64,000 nt of DNA. It comes from G963717155 sp963717155. GTDB taxonomy: Bacteria; Actinomycetota; Thermoleophilia; Gaiellales; JALYLC01. This document shows, piece by piece, positions 7,928-16,738 of the stretch. Every line of letters begins with the position of its first letter. Position 1 is the first letter of the stretch. Made by a program: the position numbers and the translations under genes. The stretch lies in assembly GCA_963717155.1 (NCBI GenBank), contig OY970326.1, forward strand, positions 310,001-374,000. The letters are read 5' to 3'. The notes beneath the pieces are model-generated. The model made no database searches. It was not told where the DNA came from and saw only the letters and a list, made by a program, of their open reading frames with translations.

Positions 7928-9319
7928 ATGGCATCCGTGATCGACGAGCCGAAGACCGGACTCGACCGCAGCCTGTTCGAGCCGGACTGGATCTTCACCG
8001 ACGAGCAGATCGCACTCCGCGAGAAGCTGATCGAGATCTGCGCGAAGGAGATCCGCCCGCGCGCCAAGGGCAACGATGCCGGACTCGTGTTCCCGCGCCT
8101 GGGACTCGAGGCGCTGGCGCCCGACGGCTTCCTCGGGCTCATGCTGCCCCGGGAGTGGGGCGGCCTCGGCCAGAACCACGTGACCTACGCGATGGTCACC
8201 GAGACGCTGGCCCGCTACGGCGATCCGTCCGCCGCCATGTGCTACGTGATGCACATCGGCGCGGTCGAGGCGCTCAAGCTCAGCGGCAACCAGCACGTCA
8301 TCGACAAGTATCTGAGCAAGCTTCGCGACGGCCTGATCGGCACCCTCTCGTACTCCGACCCCGAGACCGGCTCGCACTTCTGGTATCCGATCGCATCGGG
8401 CGCGCGCAAGGTCGACGGCGGCTTCGAGGTGCTGAAGAAGGCGTCGTGGACGACGTCGGCCGGGTTCGCCGACTTCTACGTGTGCCAGACGACGTCGCCC
8501 GACTACGGCGGCGACTACTCGAACCTGTCGGTGTTCGTGATCGACAAGGACCAGATCAAGGCCGAGCCGCAGAAGTGGGACGCCATGGGTCTGCGAGGAA
8601 ACCAGTCGGGCACGCTCCTGTGCGATTGGGGCTTCGTGCCCGATGAGCAGCTGATCGGGCCGCTCGGCTCCGGCGCGTGGTCGAACGACGAGACCGTCGA
8701 CCCGTACTTCCTGATCGGAAGCTCGGGCGTGTGGAACGGCATCGCGCTCGGCGCGATCGACATCGCCGTCTCCCACACGACGCGCAAGACCCATCAGGAC
8801 GTCGGTCTGCGCGTGTGCGACTACCCGACGATCCAGGACGCCGTGGGCGAGGCGATCATGGACACGAACGCCCGGCGCATGTTCACCTACTCCGTCGCCC
8901 AGGCCTGTGACTCGGTCACCGACGGGGCGCAGTCGAACCCGGACCCGGGCGAGCTCAAGCGCGGCAACTACCTCCACTGGCTCTGGCAGATCAAGTTCGA
9001 GGCGGCCAAGAACGTGGCGAAGGTCGTCGACAAGATGCTGCACTGCTGCGGCGGATCCGGCTACAAGAAGGAGCCGCTCGACATCGAGCGCTACCTCCGC
9101 GACGGCAAGGCCGGCTGGGTCATGGGCCCGACGAACGAGGTGCTGCGTCAGTTCGTCGGCAAGACGGCGCTGCTCGGGATGGAGTCGCTCGACTACTGGA
9201 ACCAGGTCGTGAACGTCCGGGCGATGGACAACGAGATCAAGAAGCTGACCGCCGACGAGAAGCGCGACCTGGCGAGCCGGCTGCTGGACGAGGCAAATAA
9301 GAGCTCCAACGGCGGTTGA
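7928..9319 (+). CDS. Acyl-CoA dehydrogenase family protein
   Basis: A 463-residue FAD-dependent dehydrogenase. Features are the N-terminal helical domain (FTDEQIALREKLIEICAKEIRPRA), LPREWGGLGQNH, the middle beta domain with SYSDPETGSHFW and KASWTTSAGFADFYV, and a C-terminal four-helix domain with GSGYKKEPLDIERYLRDGKAG (the family has a conserved GG-x-GY...Y-RD segment). It is longer than typical fatty-acid enzymes (about 380) mainly in the C-terminal third. ATG at 7928 follows GAAAGGGG. It sits just downstream of the GAF/PucR regulator, probably in the same transcript. The acyl-CoA substrate is not predictable; a role in nitrogen-compound catabolism with the neighbouring operon is possible but unproved. 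Confidence 0.88.
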   Translation: MASVIDEPKTGLDRSLFEPDWIFTDEQIALREKLIEICAKEIRPRAKGNDAGLVFPRLGLEALAPDGFLGLMLPREWGGLGQNHVTYAMVTETLARYGDPSAAMCYVMHIGAVEALKLSGNQHVIDKYLSKLRDGLIGTLSYSDPETGSHFWYPIASGARKVDGGFEVLKKASWTTSAGFADFYVCQTTSPDYGGDYSNLSVFVIDKDQIKAEPQKWDAMGLRGNQSGTLLCDWGFVPDEQLIGPLGSGAWSNDETVDPYFLIGSSGVWNGIALGAIDIAVSHTTRKTHQDVGLRVCDYPTIQDAVGEAIMDTNARRMFTYSVAQACDSVTDGAQSNPDPGELKRGNYLHWLWQIKFEAAKNVAKVVDKMLHCCGGSGYKKEPLDIERYLRDGKAGWVMGPTNEVLRQFVGKTALLGMESLDYWNQVVNVRAMDNEIKKLTADEKRDLASRLLDEANKSSNGG

Positions 9320-9324
9320 GCACC

Positions 9325-9356
9325 GCGGTGGGCCGGCCCGCCGGCCGGCCCACCGC
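9325..9356. terminator. Perfect 14-bp hairpin after the acyl-CoA dehydrogenase gene
   Basis: The arms GCGGTGGGCCGGCC (9325-9338) and GGCCGGCCCACCGC (9343-9356) are exact complements around a 4-base loop, starting 5 bases after the stop codon. There is no T run after it, so it may be a Rho-independent terminator of the GC-rich type or an mRNA 3' end stabiliser. Confidence 0.65.
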
Positions 9357-9425
9357 CGCGGCCCTCGCTAGGCTGCCGGAGGCAGCGCGTCCGGTCTGGG
9401 TCTCGCGCTGTTCCCCAATTTCCGC

Positions 9426-11177
9426 ATGGCTCGCTGCCTGCTTCGCATCCTCGCGCTCGTCGGCGCGTTCCTCTCCGTTGCGCCCGTGGCGCAGGCGGCG
9501 CAGTGCGGCCTGCCCGATGCGGCTCCGTGGTGGATCGATTTCTCCGACGGATCCGTGTCGTTCCGCGAGACGGTGTTCAAGCATCCTGGCGTGATCGTCG
9601 GCTCGACCGGCATCCAGGTCCCGGCGTCACTGCGCGTGGGGGGCACGCAGACCGTGTACTGGTGGATGAACCTGACGGGGCTCGTGGGCACGCCCTCTGC
9701 TCCCCGGCCGGCGGCCGACATTCCGGCCGCCGCGCAGACGCTGCTCGCCTCGGCGCAGGCGTCATCGGGATGCCCGACCCCGGTGATCGCGCTGAACGAG
9801 CTCATCGGCCAGGACTCGCCGACTCCCTGGTCGGCGTCCACCGCGGCCTATCGCGCGAACGTGCTCGCCCTCGTCACGGCGTTGACGCAAGGCGGCGCGA
9901 GGCCGTTCCTCCTGGTGCCCGGCACGCCCTACCCGCCGAACCTCGCGGGAGATGCCGCAGCCTGGTGGCGGCAGCTCGCGACCGTCTCGGACATCGTGCT
10001 CGAGGTCTACGTGCAGGCGCCGCAGATCTACTCGGGAGGTCCGCTGCTCGGCTCGCGTGCGTTGCGCGTCTCGTTCCGTACGGCGCTCGCGTCGTTCCTG
10101 ACGATCAGCGTGCCCGCGGGACGGCTCGGCCTGATGCTCGGCTTCCAGTCGGGACCCGGCAAGGCGGGGCGCGAGGGGCTCCAGCCGACGGACAGCTGGC
10201 TCGAGATCGTCAAGCTCGAGGCACTCGCGGCCAGGGAGGTGGCAGGCGAGCTCGGAGTTGCGACCGTCTGGTCCTGGGGCTGGGGGACGTTCGACTCGGC
10301 CGGGGCCGACAGCGACAAGGCGCTCGCCGCCTGCACCTACCTGTGGACGCGCGATCCGTCTCTGTGCGACCTGCTCTCCCAGGTCGACTCCGATTTCGAC
10401 GCGTCCCTGGACGAGGGGCAGATCGAGCTCGCCGTCGGCGTCCAGTGCACCGTCGGCAGCAACGGCACGATCACGACGGCGGCGATCGACCGCCTGGCGC
10501 CGCTCGTGCGTGGCCGGCAGGCGGCGACCGGTGCACTGCTCGTGCGCTACCTCCTGCGCGGCCGGAAGGCCACTCAGCTGCAGATCAGACGTGCCGAGGC
10601 CGCGATCGTGTACGCGCGCTTCGCCGGCTCGCGCGCCCGCTACGTCGCTGCGCTGGCGAAGCGCGGCGCGACACCGGACGTCGGCCGCGCCGCGCTCGCC
10701 GACGGCCTGCGCCTGCAGGCCGTGGAGGGAGGGCTGCACGTGCCGGCGCCGACCGCCGCGGGGGTGCGAGCATGGCGGAAGGCGCACGGCGGCACGCGCG
10801 TGCGCCTGATCAGGAGCTCCATCCCGCTCGCATGGCTCGGCAATGGCAGGGCGGGCGTCGCACTTCCGGGAAGCGATGCACCGCCGCAGGTGCTCCGCGC
10901 CCGCTCCGGACAGACGCTCCGCGTCCCGACCGCGAAGGGCATCGCGCACATCACGGTCGGCGCCGCGCTCCCGCTGCGCGAGGCCGCAGGTGCCGACGCC
11001 AACCCCGCGGTCTCGGCGCTGATCCGCGCGGCAGCACGCGACGCGGCCGGTGCGAGGTGGCTCGCCGGTGCCGCGAGCAAGGCGCTCGCGACGGCGATCT
11101 GCCTGCGCGACCAGCTTCCGCCGGCGGCGCCGCAGGACATCGCGACGCGCACGCCGTACCTCCGCCCGCCCCGCTGA
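9426..11177 (+). CDS. Secreted protein of unknown function, 583 aa
   Basis: A 583-residue exported protein. Residues 1-24 form a clear signal peptide (Arg near the start, Leu/Ala/Val core, cleavage expected after APVAQA). The mature part starts with aromatic-rich PWWIDFSDG and contains YWWMNLTG, VIALNELIG and WSWGWGTF, which recall a TIM-barrel-like fold with conserved Trp and acidic residues; a glycoside-hydrolase-like domain is possible but no catalytic motif is certain. The second half (about 310-583) is Ala/Arg-rich, helical, and may be a separate domain. It has its own gene unit between two hairpins. Confidence 0.75.
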   Translation: MARCLLRILALVGAFLSVAPVAQAAQCGLPDAAPWWIDFSDGSVSFRETVFKHPGVIVGSTGIQVPASLRVGGTQTVYWWMNLTGLVGTPSAPRPAADIPAAAQTLLASAQASSGCPTPVIALNELIGQDSPTPWSASTAAYRANVLALVTALTQGGARPFLLVPGTPYPPNLAGDAAAWWRQLATVSDIVLEVYVQAPQIYSGGPLLGSRALRVSFRTALASFLTISVPAGRLGLMLGFQSGPGKAGREGLQPTDSWLEIVKLEALAAREVAGELGVATVWSWGWGTFDSAGADSDKALAACTYLWTRDPSLCDLLSQVDSDFDASLDEGQIELAVGVQCTVGSNGTITTAAIDRLAPLVRGRQAATGALLVRYLLRGRKATQLQIRRAEAAIVYARFAGSRARYVAALAKRGATPDVGRAALADGLRLQAVEGGLHVPAPTAAGVRAWRKAHGGTRVRLIRSSIPLAWLGNGRAGVALPGSDAPPQVLRARSGQTLRVPTAKGIAHITVGAALPLREAAGADANPAVSALIRAAARDAAGARWLAGAASKALATAICLRDQLPPAAPQDIATRTPYLRPPR

Positions 11178-11192
11178 GCGAGGCGGGCGGAG
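11160..11192. terminator. Bidirectional hairpin between convergent genes
   Basis: CTCCGCCCGCC (11160-11170) and GGCGGGCGGAG (11182-11192) are exact complements around an 11-base loop that contains the TGA stop (11175-11177) of the secreted-protein gene. The convergent permease gene ends at 11200, so the structure could stop transcription from both sides. Confidence 0.6.
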
Positions 11193-11199
11193 CGAACCC

Positions 11200-12741
11200 T
11201 TACGTGGTGGTCGTCTGGAGGCCTGCCGCGTGCAGGGCAGCCTCCTCCTCCAGCGTCGTGGGTGCCGGCAGCTTCCACTGGAGCGGCTTCTTGTCCTCGA
11301 CGATCACGCGCCAGATGTATGCGACCAGCGCGACGACGGGGACGAGGAGCGACCAGGCGAGGATCGACCAGCTCGAGCCGTAGCCGGTGAGCTTGAACGA
11401 GATCGAGCCGACGACGAGCAGGACGGTGTCGTAGATCAGGCAGAACCAGGCGACGCCGGTCCACGCAGGGCCGACCCTGATCGGTCTCGGCCAGCCCGGG
11501 CGGTCCTTCCGCAACAGCAGGAAGCCCGACATCGCGAACACGTGTGCGAGGACGTAGCCGAAGTTCGAGACCGCGAGCACCTTGAGGTACCCGCCTCCGA
11601 CCGCGCCGATCGCGCACACGAGCAGGATCACGTTGAGGACGGCGTCGAGCGTCATCGCGTTCCCGGGCACGTTGCGCGCGTTCAGCTTTCCGAGCCAGCG
11701 GAACGTCATGCCGTCCTGGGAGATGCCGTACAGCGCTCGTGACCCGTCCATCGTCGCCGTGTTCATCGAGAGCACGATGCCCGCGCAGAGCATGAGCACG
11801 AGGATGTCAGCGGCAGTGCTGCCGACAAGCTCCTTGAACACGTCGCCGTAGAAGAAGAGCGCGTTGTTGACGGTGATGTTCTGGTCGCCGAACGTGCCGA
11901 CGGCTCCCAGCGGCAGGAGGCCGTAGACGAAGATCGAGAACACGGCTGCCGCGCGCAGCGCCTTCGCCGTGTCGCGCGCAGGGTCCTTGTACTCCGGTGC
12001 GAACGTCGCGCAGCACTCGAACCCGTAGGACGACCAGCACATGATGTAGAGCCAGACGATCACGAGCCGGATGCCCGAGTTCCCCGTGAGCGAGGTCAGC
12101 GGATGGATGTGGTTGCTGAGGTTCGACGAGCTCCAGTCGCCCGTGATGTACGGCACGAAGATGAGGACTGCGAGCGGGATGAGGAGCAGGCCGCCCGTGA
12201 CGTAGCCGACCCACACCGCGGGCCGTACGCCGAACACGTTCGCGATCCAGATGCAGGCGATGAGGAAGATGCCGACGCAGATCGGGAAGTTGAGATCGAA
12301 GTTCACCCCGAGGATCAGCGACTGGTGGTGCGTCCAGCTTGACCCGGCGACCTCCGACCCCGTGTAGAACTGGTTCTGCAGGAGCTGGCCGACGATCAGA
12401 CCGCTGATCGCCAGCACGACCGACCAGCCGAGCCAGTAGCCGACCGCAGCGATCGGCCCGACGAACGACGTGTAGCGCTTCCACGCCTCGTGGGCGAAGA
12501 TCGCGACGCCGCCTGCGAGCTTCGGGAACATCGCGGCGAGCTCGGCATACAGGTTGTTGTGGAGACCACCGACCGAGACGGAGATCAGCCAGACGATGAT
12601 CGCGCCCCAGCCTCCGAGGGTGATCACCGACGCGCCGAGGGAGGTAAGAAGGAAGGTCGGGTTCGCCATGGCGACGACGAATCCGTCGTACCAGCTCATC
12701 GCTCGCAGTAGCTCTCGCTCCTCTACCTGCGCAGATGCCAC
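11200..12741 (-). CDS. APC superfamily amino acid permease
   Basis: A 513-residue integral membrane transporter with about 12 hydrophobic segments, of the amino acid-polyamine-organocation superfamily. Family marks include the N-terminal unwound-helix glycine motif region (NPTFLLTSLGASVITLGGWGAI), the AGGVAIFAHEAWKRYTSFVG segment, and YGFECCATFAPEYKDPARD in helix 6 followed by the conserved SMNTATMDGSRALYGISQDG loop (helix 8). Such proteins import amino acids or amines, usually with protons. It begins at an ATG (12741) and converges on the secreted-protein gene. Nearby glutamine/amine genes make an amine or amino acid substrate plausible. Confidence 0.88.
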   Translation of the reverse strand: MASAQVEERELLRAMSWYDGFVVAMANPTFLLTSLGASVITLGGWGAIIVWLISVSVGGLHNNLYAELAAMFPKLAGGVAIFAHEAWKRYTSFVGPIAAVGYWLGWSVVLAISGLIVGQLLQNQFYTGSEVAGSSWTHHQSLILGVNFDLNFPICVGIFLIACIWIANVFGVRPAVWVGYVTGGLLLIPLAVLIFVPYITGDWSSSNLSNHIHPLTSLTGNSGIRLVIVWLYIMCWSSYGFECCATFAPEYKDPARDTAKALRAAAVFSIFVYGLLPLGAVGTFGDQNITVNNALFFYGDVFKELVGSTAADILVLMLCAGIVLSMNTATMDGSRALYGISQDGMTFRWLGKLNARNVPGNAMTLDAVLNVILLVCAIGAVGGGYLKVLAVSNFGYVLAHVFAMSGFLLLRKDRPGWPRPIRVGPAWTGVAWFCLIYDTVLLVVGSISFKLTGYGSSWSILAWSLLVPVVALVAYIWRVIVEDKKPLQWKLPAPTTLEEEAALHAAGLQTTTT

Positions 12742-12914
12742 GTCAGAGCCTCCCTTCGTCGAGGTGTCCGGCGATTTGATCGGATGGCGGGGACCGCGTC
12801 AAGGGCGCAGGATTCGGTCCGGCGTTCCCGCCAACACTTTTCCCCGCGATTCGTTGGAGACCTGCTACATACGCCTTGTTGCGATGGAATGACGAAACGC
12901 GCGAAGATACCCGC

Positions 12915-13289
12915 ATGAAGGGACCACGCATCACCGTGACCTGCGAGTGCGGCACCGAGACGCGCGCCCACTACGGCGAGCGGTTCTCGTGCGAGGGCTG
13001 CGACCGGGTGTACGACACCTCGCGCATCCCGTCGAGCGACTACGCCCGGCTCGCGTCGGTCGTGCGCCGCTTCCGCATCGCCGGCTGGGTCTTCGGGGCC
13101 GTGCTCGCCCTCATCGCCCTGTGGCTCGTCCTGCAGCAACAGCCGTTCATCCTCCTCATCGGGCTGTCGTCGATCCTGTTCGCCTGGTTCACCTACGGGC
13201 GCCCGTTCGTGCGGAGCCGCTACCGCAAGGCGCTCGCGACCCTGCCTCGCTGGAACCTCGAGGCCGAGCCGCGCGAGGGCTCGGGATGA
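12915..13289 (+). CDS. Small zinc-ribbon membrane protein
   Basis: A 124-residue protein with an N-terminal CECG...CEGC pair of knuckles (about residues 9-32, four Cys), likely binding one zinc, followed by a charged segment and two adjacent hydrophobic segments (about 52-70 and 74-92) and a short basic tail. Not a recognised family. The ATG at 12915 is chosen over an upstream in-frame start at 12876 because the zinc ribbon begins right after it. Its TGA overlaps the ATG of the next gene (ATGA), so the two are translationally coupled. Confidence 0.75.
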   Translation: MKGPRITVTCECGTETRAHYGERFSCEGCDRVYDTSRIPSSDYARLASVVRRFRIAGWVFGAVLALIALWLVLQQQPFILLIGLSSILFAWFTYGRPFVRSRYRKALATLPRWNLEAEPREGSG

Positions 13290-13765
13290 GACTCCTCCGC
13301 GCCGCGCGCCCTGTCCAGCCGGAGATGCCGGCGCAGGTGGCGGGCGAGCGCGGCGCGGTCATGCTCGTGACCCTCGAGGCCGGCTTCGACGAGGACGCCG
13401 AGCGGCTCGCGGTCTCCAGTGCGCTCGACGGCGGCCTGCCGCTGCGGCTCGTCGACCTGATCGACATGACGATGTCGCCGTGCTCGATGCTCCTCGGCTG
13501 TCGATCGCTTGCGACGCCGGAGGAGCAGGGCGCGATCCGGCGGACCGCCGAGACCGCCGCGGCGCTCGGGCTCGACGTGGCGATCCTCCGGGTGCGCTCG
13601 ACGCGTCCTGCACGCGCGCTCGCCGAGATCGTCGGCGAGGAGCACCCGAGCCTCCTGATCGTCGGGCCCTCGCGGGTGCGCGACCGCAGGCGGCTGCGAG
13701 GCGTCGTCCGGCAGGCGTGCGCGCTCTCGTGCCTCGTCTGGATCGCGGACGGCCTTCCCGTATAG
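13286..13765 (+). CDS. Universal-stress-like (Usp/adenine nucleotide alpha hydrolase fold) protein
   Basis: A 159-residue protein with an alternating strand/helix pattern: VMLVTLEAGFDEDAERLAVSSALDGG near the N-terminus and LLIVGPSRVRDRRRLRGVVRQACALSCLVWIA at the end, the latter resembling the Usp ending (I-V-G-x-x-x-x...V-x...V-x-V). The first domain segment MSPCSMLLG is unusual. It overlaps the zinc-ribbon gene by 4 bases. Function unknown; Usp proteins respond to stress by binding nucleotides. Confidence 0.6.
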   Translation: MRLLRAARPVQPEMPAQVAGERGAVMLVTLEAGFDEDAERLAVSSALDGGLPLRLVDLIDMTMSPCSMLLGCRSLATPEEQGAIRRTAETAAALGLDVAILRVRSTRPARALAEIVGEEHPSLLIVGPSRVRDRRRLRGVVRQACALSCLVWIADGLPV

Positions 13766-13864
13766 GGAACAGACCCGGCGGGCCCGTCGTTTGCGTTAGA
13801 GTCGCGCCGCTCGGTGTGGAGCCGGGCACGACATAGGTAGGCCGCACCCGAGGTCGTGGGGCGG

Positions 13865-13969
13865 TTCATCACGAGAGGTGGAGGGTCCCGGCCCTGTGAA
13901 ACCTCGGCAACCAGCGCAGACGCGCCTCGGTGCCAATCCCGGGCAGTCGCCCGCTCAGGGCGGCTGATG
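13865..13969 (+). ncRNA. SAM-I (S-box) riboswitch upstream of the sulfite reductase fusion
   Basis: The conserved core is present: GAGAGGTGGAGGG, then CCCTGTGAAACCTCGGCAACC, then GGTGCCAATCC. The closing stem P1 pairs TTCATCA (13865-13871) with TGATGGA (13963-13969). S-box RNAs bind S-adenosylmethionine and turn off sulfur or methionine genes. The GTG start at 13999 is 30 bases on, and no U-rich terminator is seen, so translational control is more likely; the P1 3' strand TGATG can also pair with CATCA at 13974-13978. Confidence 0.92.
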
Positions 13970-13998
13970 GATGGACATCACGACACGGGAGTGCTGCT

Positions 13999-16488
13999 GT
14001 GGCTGCTGGAGAAACGCGGGACCTTCGCCCTGAGATCGAGCGGATCAAGGAGCGCAAGGACGGTCTCGATGTTCTGACCGACCTCCTGGTCGCGGCGCGG
14101 GGTGGCGGGTTCCACTCGCTCGCGCCCGACGACCTCCAGCTCGCGAAGTGGTGGGGGCTGTATCCGCAGCGGCCCGAGGAGGACGGGTTCCTGATGCTGC
14201 GGATCCGCGTGCCGAACGGCGCTGTCACCTCGGAGCAGCTGCGGGCGATCGGCGATCTCTCCGTGCGCTTCGGGCGCTCGACGGGAGACGTGACGACGCG
14301 CCAGTGCATCCAGCTGCACTGGCTGCGGATCGAGGACGTCCCCGAGATCTTCGCGACGCTCGACCGCATCGGCCTGACCAGCGCGCAGGCGTGCGGCGAC
14401 GTGTGGCGCAACGTCGTCGGCTGCCCGCTCGCCGGCGTCACGGCGGACGAGCTGTTCGACTCGCGGGCGATCGTCGACGAGCTGTCGACCCACTTCGTGG
14501 GGAACCGGCGCTTCTCGAACCTCCCCCGCAAGTTCAAGGTGTCGGTCTGCTCGTGCCGCCACCATTGCGCGCAGCACGAGATCAACGACATCGGCCTCGT
14601 CGGCGTGGCGCACCCCGAGCTGGGGCTCGGCTACGACGTCTGGGTCGGCGGCGGCCTCGGCGCCTCGGCGCGCATGGGCCGGCGTCTCGGCGTATTCGCG
14701 AGCCTCGACGACGTCATCGAGGTCGCCGACGAGCTGACCGCGATCTTCCGCGACAACGGCAACCGGCAGAAGCGCACGCGCGCGCGCTCGAAGTTCCTGG
14801 TCGACGAGTGGGGCGTCGAGCGCGTGCGCGCCGAGCTCGAGCACCGCATCGGCCGTCCGCTGCCCGACGCGCCGCCGCCGGCCGCGCCGCTCGCGCCCAT
14901 GCGCGACCACGTCGGCGTGACGCCGCAGCGCGAGCCGGGCCGCTACGCGCTCGGCGGCGCGACGCTGCGTGGACGCCTCTCGGGCGAGCAGATGATCGCG
15001 CTCGCATGGGTCGCCGAGCACTTCGGCAACGGACGCGTGCGGCTCACGAACCGCCAGAACGTCCTCGTGCTCGACGTGCCGGACGAGCACGTCGAGGAGG
15101 CATCGGCCGAGATGGCCGCGGCCGGCGCCCCGGTGCGCGCGAGCTCGTTCCGCCGGCAGACGATCTCGTGCACCGGCATCGAGTTCTGCCGGCTCGCGGT
15201 CAGCGAGACCAAGGAGGTCGCGGCGGGGATCATCGCCCACCTCGAGGACCGGATGGGCGACCTCGAGCCGCCCGTGCGCATCAACGTGAACGGCTGCCCG
15301 AACGCGTGCGCCCAGTACCAGATCGCCGACATCGGACTGCAGGGCGCGCTCGCCCGCCGCGGCGACGAGAAGGTGCTCGGCTTCCAGCTGCATCTCGGTG
15401 GCCGCCTCGGCGAGGAGCGGACGTTCGGCAAGCGCACGGCAAAGCCGGTGCCGGCCGAGGACGTCCGCTTCGTCCTCGAGCGCGTGCTGCTCGCCTATCG
15501 CGACGAGCGAGCGGCCGACGAGTCGTTCGGCCGCTGGGTCGACCGGCAGGTCGAGGGGCGCCTGCAGGAGCTCGTCGGCACCCAGCTCGACGAGGGCGGC
15601 ATCCCGGGCTCGACCGCGTACTCCGATCCGGCGACCCTGCCGACCGTGCTCGTGCCGCCTGCCTGGCTCGAGATGCGTCTCGACGATCCGGCCGTCGCGA
15701 TCGTCGAGGTGTCGGAGGATCCCACGCTGTACCCGTCCGCGCACATCGTCGGCGCGCGCTCGATCGATCCCGCCGACCTCCACGGCGACGACGGCCGCGC
15801 GCCCGTGCTCGAGCGCCTCGCAGAGCTCCTGAGCGAGCGCGGCATCACGCCCGACCACACGATCGTGCTGTACGGCGATCGCGACAACTGGTTCGCGTCC
15901 TACGCGTTCTGGCTCCTTCGCCGTCTCGGCCACCGCGACCTGCGCCTGCTCGACGGCGGACGCCGTCGCTGGATCGGCGAGGATCGCCCCGTCAACGCCG
16001 ACGAGCGGGCCTACGGCGTCGTCGACTACCCCGTGCCGGGGCTGGCGCTCCCGGGCATCCGCGCGCAGCGGGGCGAGGTCGAGGCCGTGCTCGGAGAGCC
16101 CGGCACCGTGTTGCTCGACGTGCGGACGATCGAGGAGTACGAGGGCACGACCACCCACGATCCCGCGTTCCCGCGCGAGGCGGCCGCGCGCGCCGGGCAC
16201 ATCCCGGGCGCCGTGCACGTTCCCTGGGAGGCGGCCGTGCGTGAGGACGGGACCGTGCGGCCGCTCGTGGAGCTGCGCGGCGTCTTCGAGGCGGCGGGCG
16301 TCAAGCCGGAGAAGGACGTGATCGTCTACTGCCGGATCGGCGAACGAGCGAGCCACACCTGGCTCGTCCTGCAGGAGCTGCTCGGGTATCCGAAGGTCCG
16401 CGTGTACGACGGCTCCTGGACGGAGTGGGCCGAGCACCACGACCTGCCGATCGCAGTCCCGGCAGCAGCGTCCGACACGACGCCGTGA
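13999..16488 (+). CDS. Siroheme sulfite/nitrite reductase fused to a tandem rhodanese domain
   Basis: An 829-residue fusion. Residues 1 to about 530 are a ferredoxin-type assimilatory sulfite/nitrite reductase: the duplicated half-domains are visible, GDVTTRQCIQLHW and RVRLTNRQNVLVL, and the siroheme/4Fe-4S ligands are C391-x5-C397 and C433-x3-C437. Residues about 550-829 are a two-domain thiosulfate:cyanide sulfurtransferase: the first domain lacks a cysteine at its active loop (YGDRDNWFAS), the second has C778 in YCRIGERASH. It probably reduces sulfite to sulfide and handles sulfur as persulfide or thiosulfate. GTG at 13999 is preceded by GGGAG; earlier in-frame codons fall inside the riboswitch. 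SAM control argues for sulfite rather than nitrite as the main substrate. Confidence 0.9.
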   Translation: MAAGETRDLRPEIERIKERKDGLDVLTDLLVAARGGGFHSLAPDDLQLAKWWGLYPQRPEEDGFLMLRIRVPNGAVTSEQLRAIGDLSVRFGRSTGDVTTRQCIQLHWLRIEDVPEIFATLDRIGLTSAQACGDVWRNVVGCPLAGVTADELFDSRAIVDELSTHFVGNRRFSNLPRKFKVSVCSCRHHCAQHEINDIGLVGVAHPELGLGYDVWVGGGLGASARMGRRLGVFASLDDVIEVADELTAIFRDNGNRQKRTRARSKFLVDEWGVERVRAELEHRIGRPLPDAPPPAAPLAPMRDHVGVTPQREPGRYALGGATLRGRLSGEQMIALAWVAEHFGNGRVRLTNRQNVLVLDVPDEHVEEASAEMAAAGAPVRASSFRRQTISCTGIEFCRLAVSETKEVAAGIIAHLEDRMGDLEPPVRINVNGCPNACAQYQIADIGLQGALARRGDEKVLGFQLHLGGRLGEERTFGKRTAKPVPAEDVRFVLERVLLAYRDERAADESFGRWVDRQVEGRLQELVGTQLDEGGIPGSTAYSDPATLPTVLVPPAWLEMRLDDPAVAIVEVSEDPTLYPSAHIVGARSIDPADLHGDDGRAPVLERLAELLSERGITPDHTIVLYGDRDNWFASYAFWLLRRLGHRDLRLLDGGRRRWIGEDRPVNADERAYGVVDYPVPGLALPGIRAQRGEVEAVLGEPGTVLLDVRTIEEYEGTTTHDPAFPREAAARAGHIPGAVHVPWEAAVREDGTVRPLVELRGVFEAAGVKPEKDVIVYCRIGERASHTWLVLQELLGYPKVRVYDGSWTEWAEHHDLPIAVPAAASDTTP

Positions 16489-16640
16489 GGCAGTTTCTCC
16501 ATATGACTTGATTATGGAGTGCATAAGTGATTAGATACATGCCGGGACGCGTCGCCCTTGCCCGGCGCGACGACGTCCCACCCGCGGCAGGGCCGCGCGC
16601 ACGTCATCTCCACCACCGGACGAGCCCACCTGCCGCGTGA

Positions 16641-16676
16641 CGGCGGCCGCGGGGAGCCACCGCCCCGCGGCCGCCG
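16641..16676. terminator. 14-bp GC hairpin between the two riboswitch units
   Basis: CGGCGGCCGCGGGG (16641-16654) and CCCCGCGGCCGCCG (16663-16676) are exact complements with an 8-base loop; no T run follows. It probably ends the reductase transcript, since promoter-like hexamers for the next gene begin at 16678. Confidence 0.6.
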
Positions 16677-16677
16677 A

Positions 16678-16707
16678 TTGCAATCTGGGCGCACGACCCG
16701 CTAGAGT
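16678..16707 (+). promoter_or_regulatory. Promoter for the SAM-regulated threonine-synthase-like gene
   Basis: TTGCAA (16678-16683), 18-base spacer, TAGAGT (16702-16707). Transcription would start near 16714, 25 bases before the riboswitch P1 stem. The same TAGAGT hexamer occurs at 13797-13802 upstream of the first riboswitch, without a clear -35. Confidence 0.55.
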
Positions 16708-16738
16708 TTGAGGCGCGGAACCGCTCGCTCGCGACGGT

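Noticed and set aside
13978..16524. Open reading frame of 848 codons antisense to the sulfite reductase fusion
   Set aside because: Shadow; its start lies in the AT-rich island by chance and the product has no recognisable domain.
16514..16534. Six-codon frame MECISD as a Cys leader peptide before the SAM-controlled gene
   Set aside because: No ribosome site, lies before a strong terminator hairpin, and regulation is already explained by the riboswitch.
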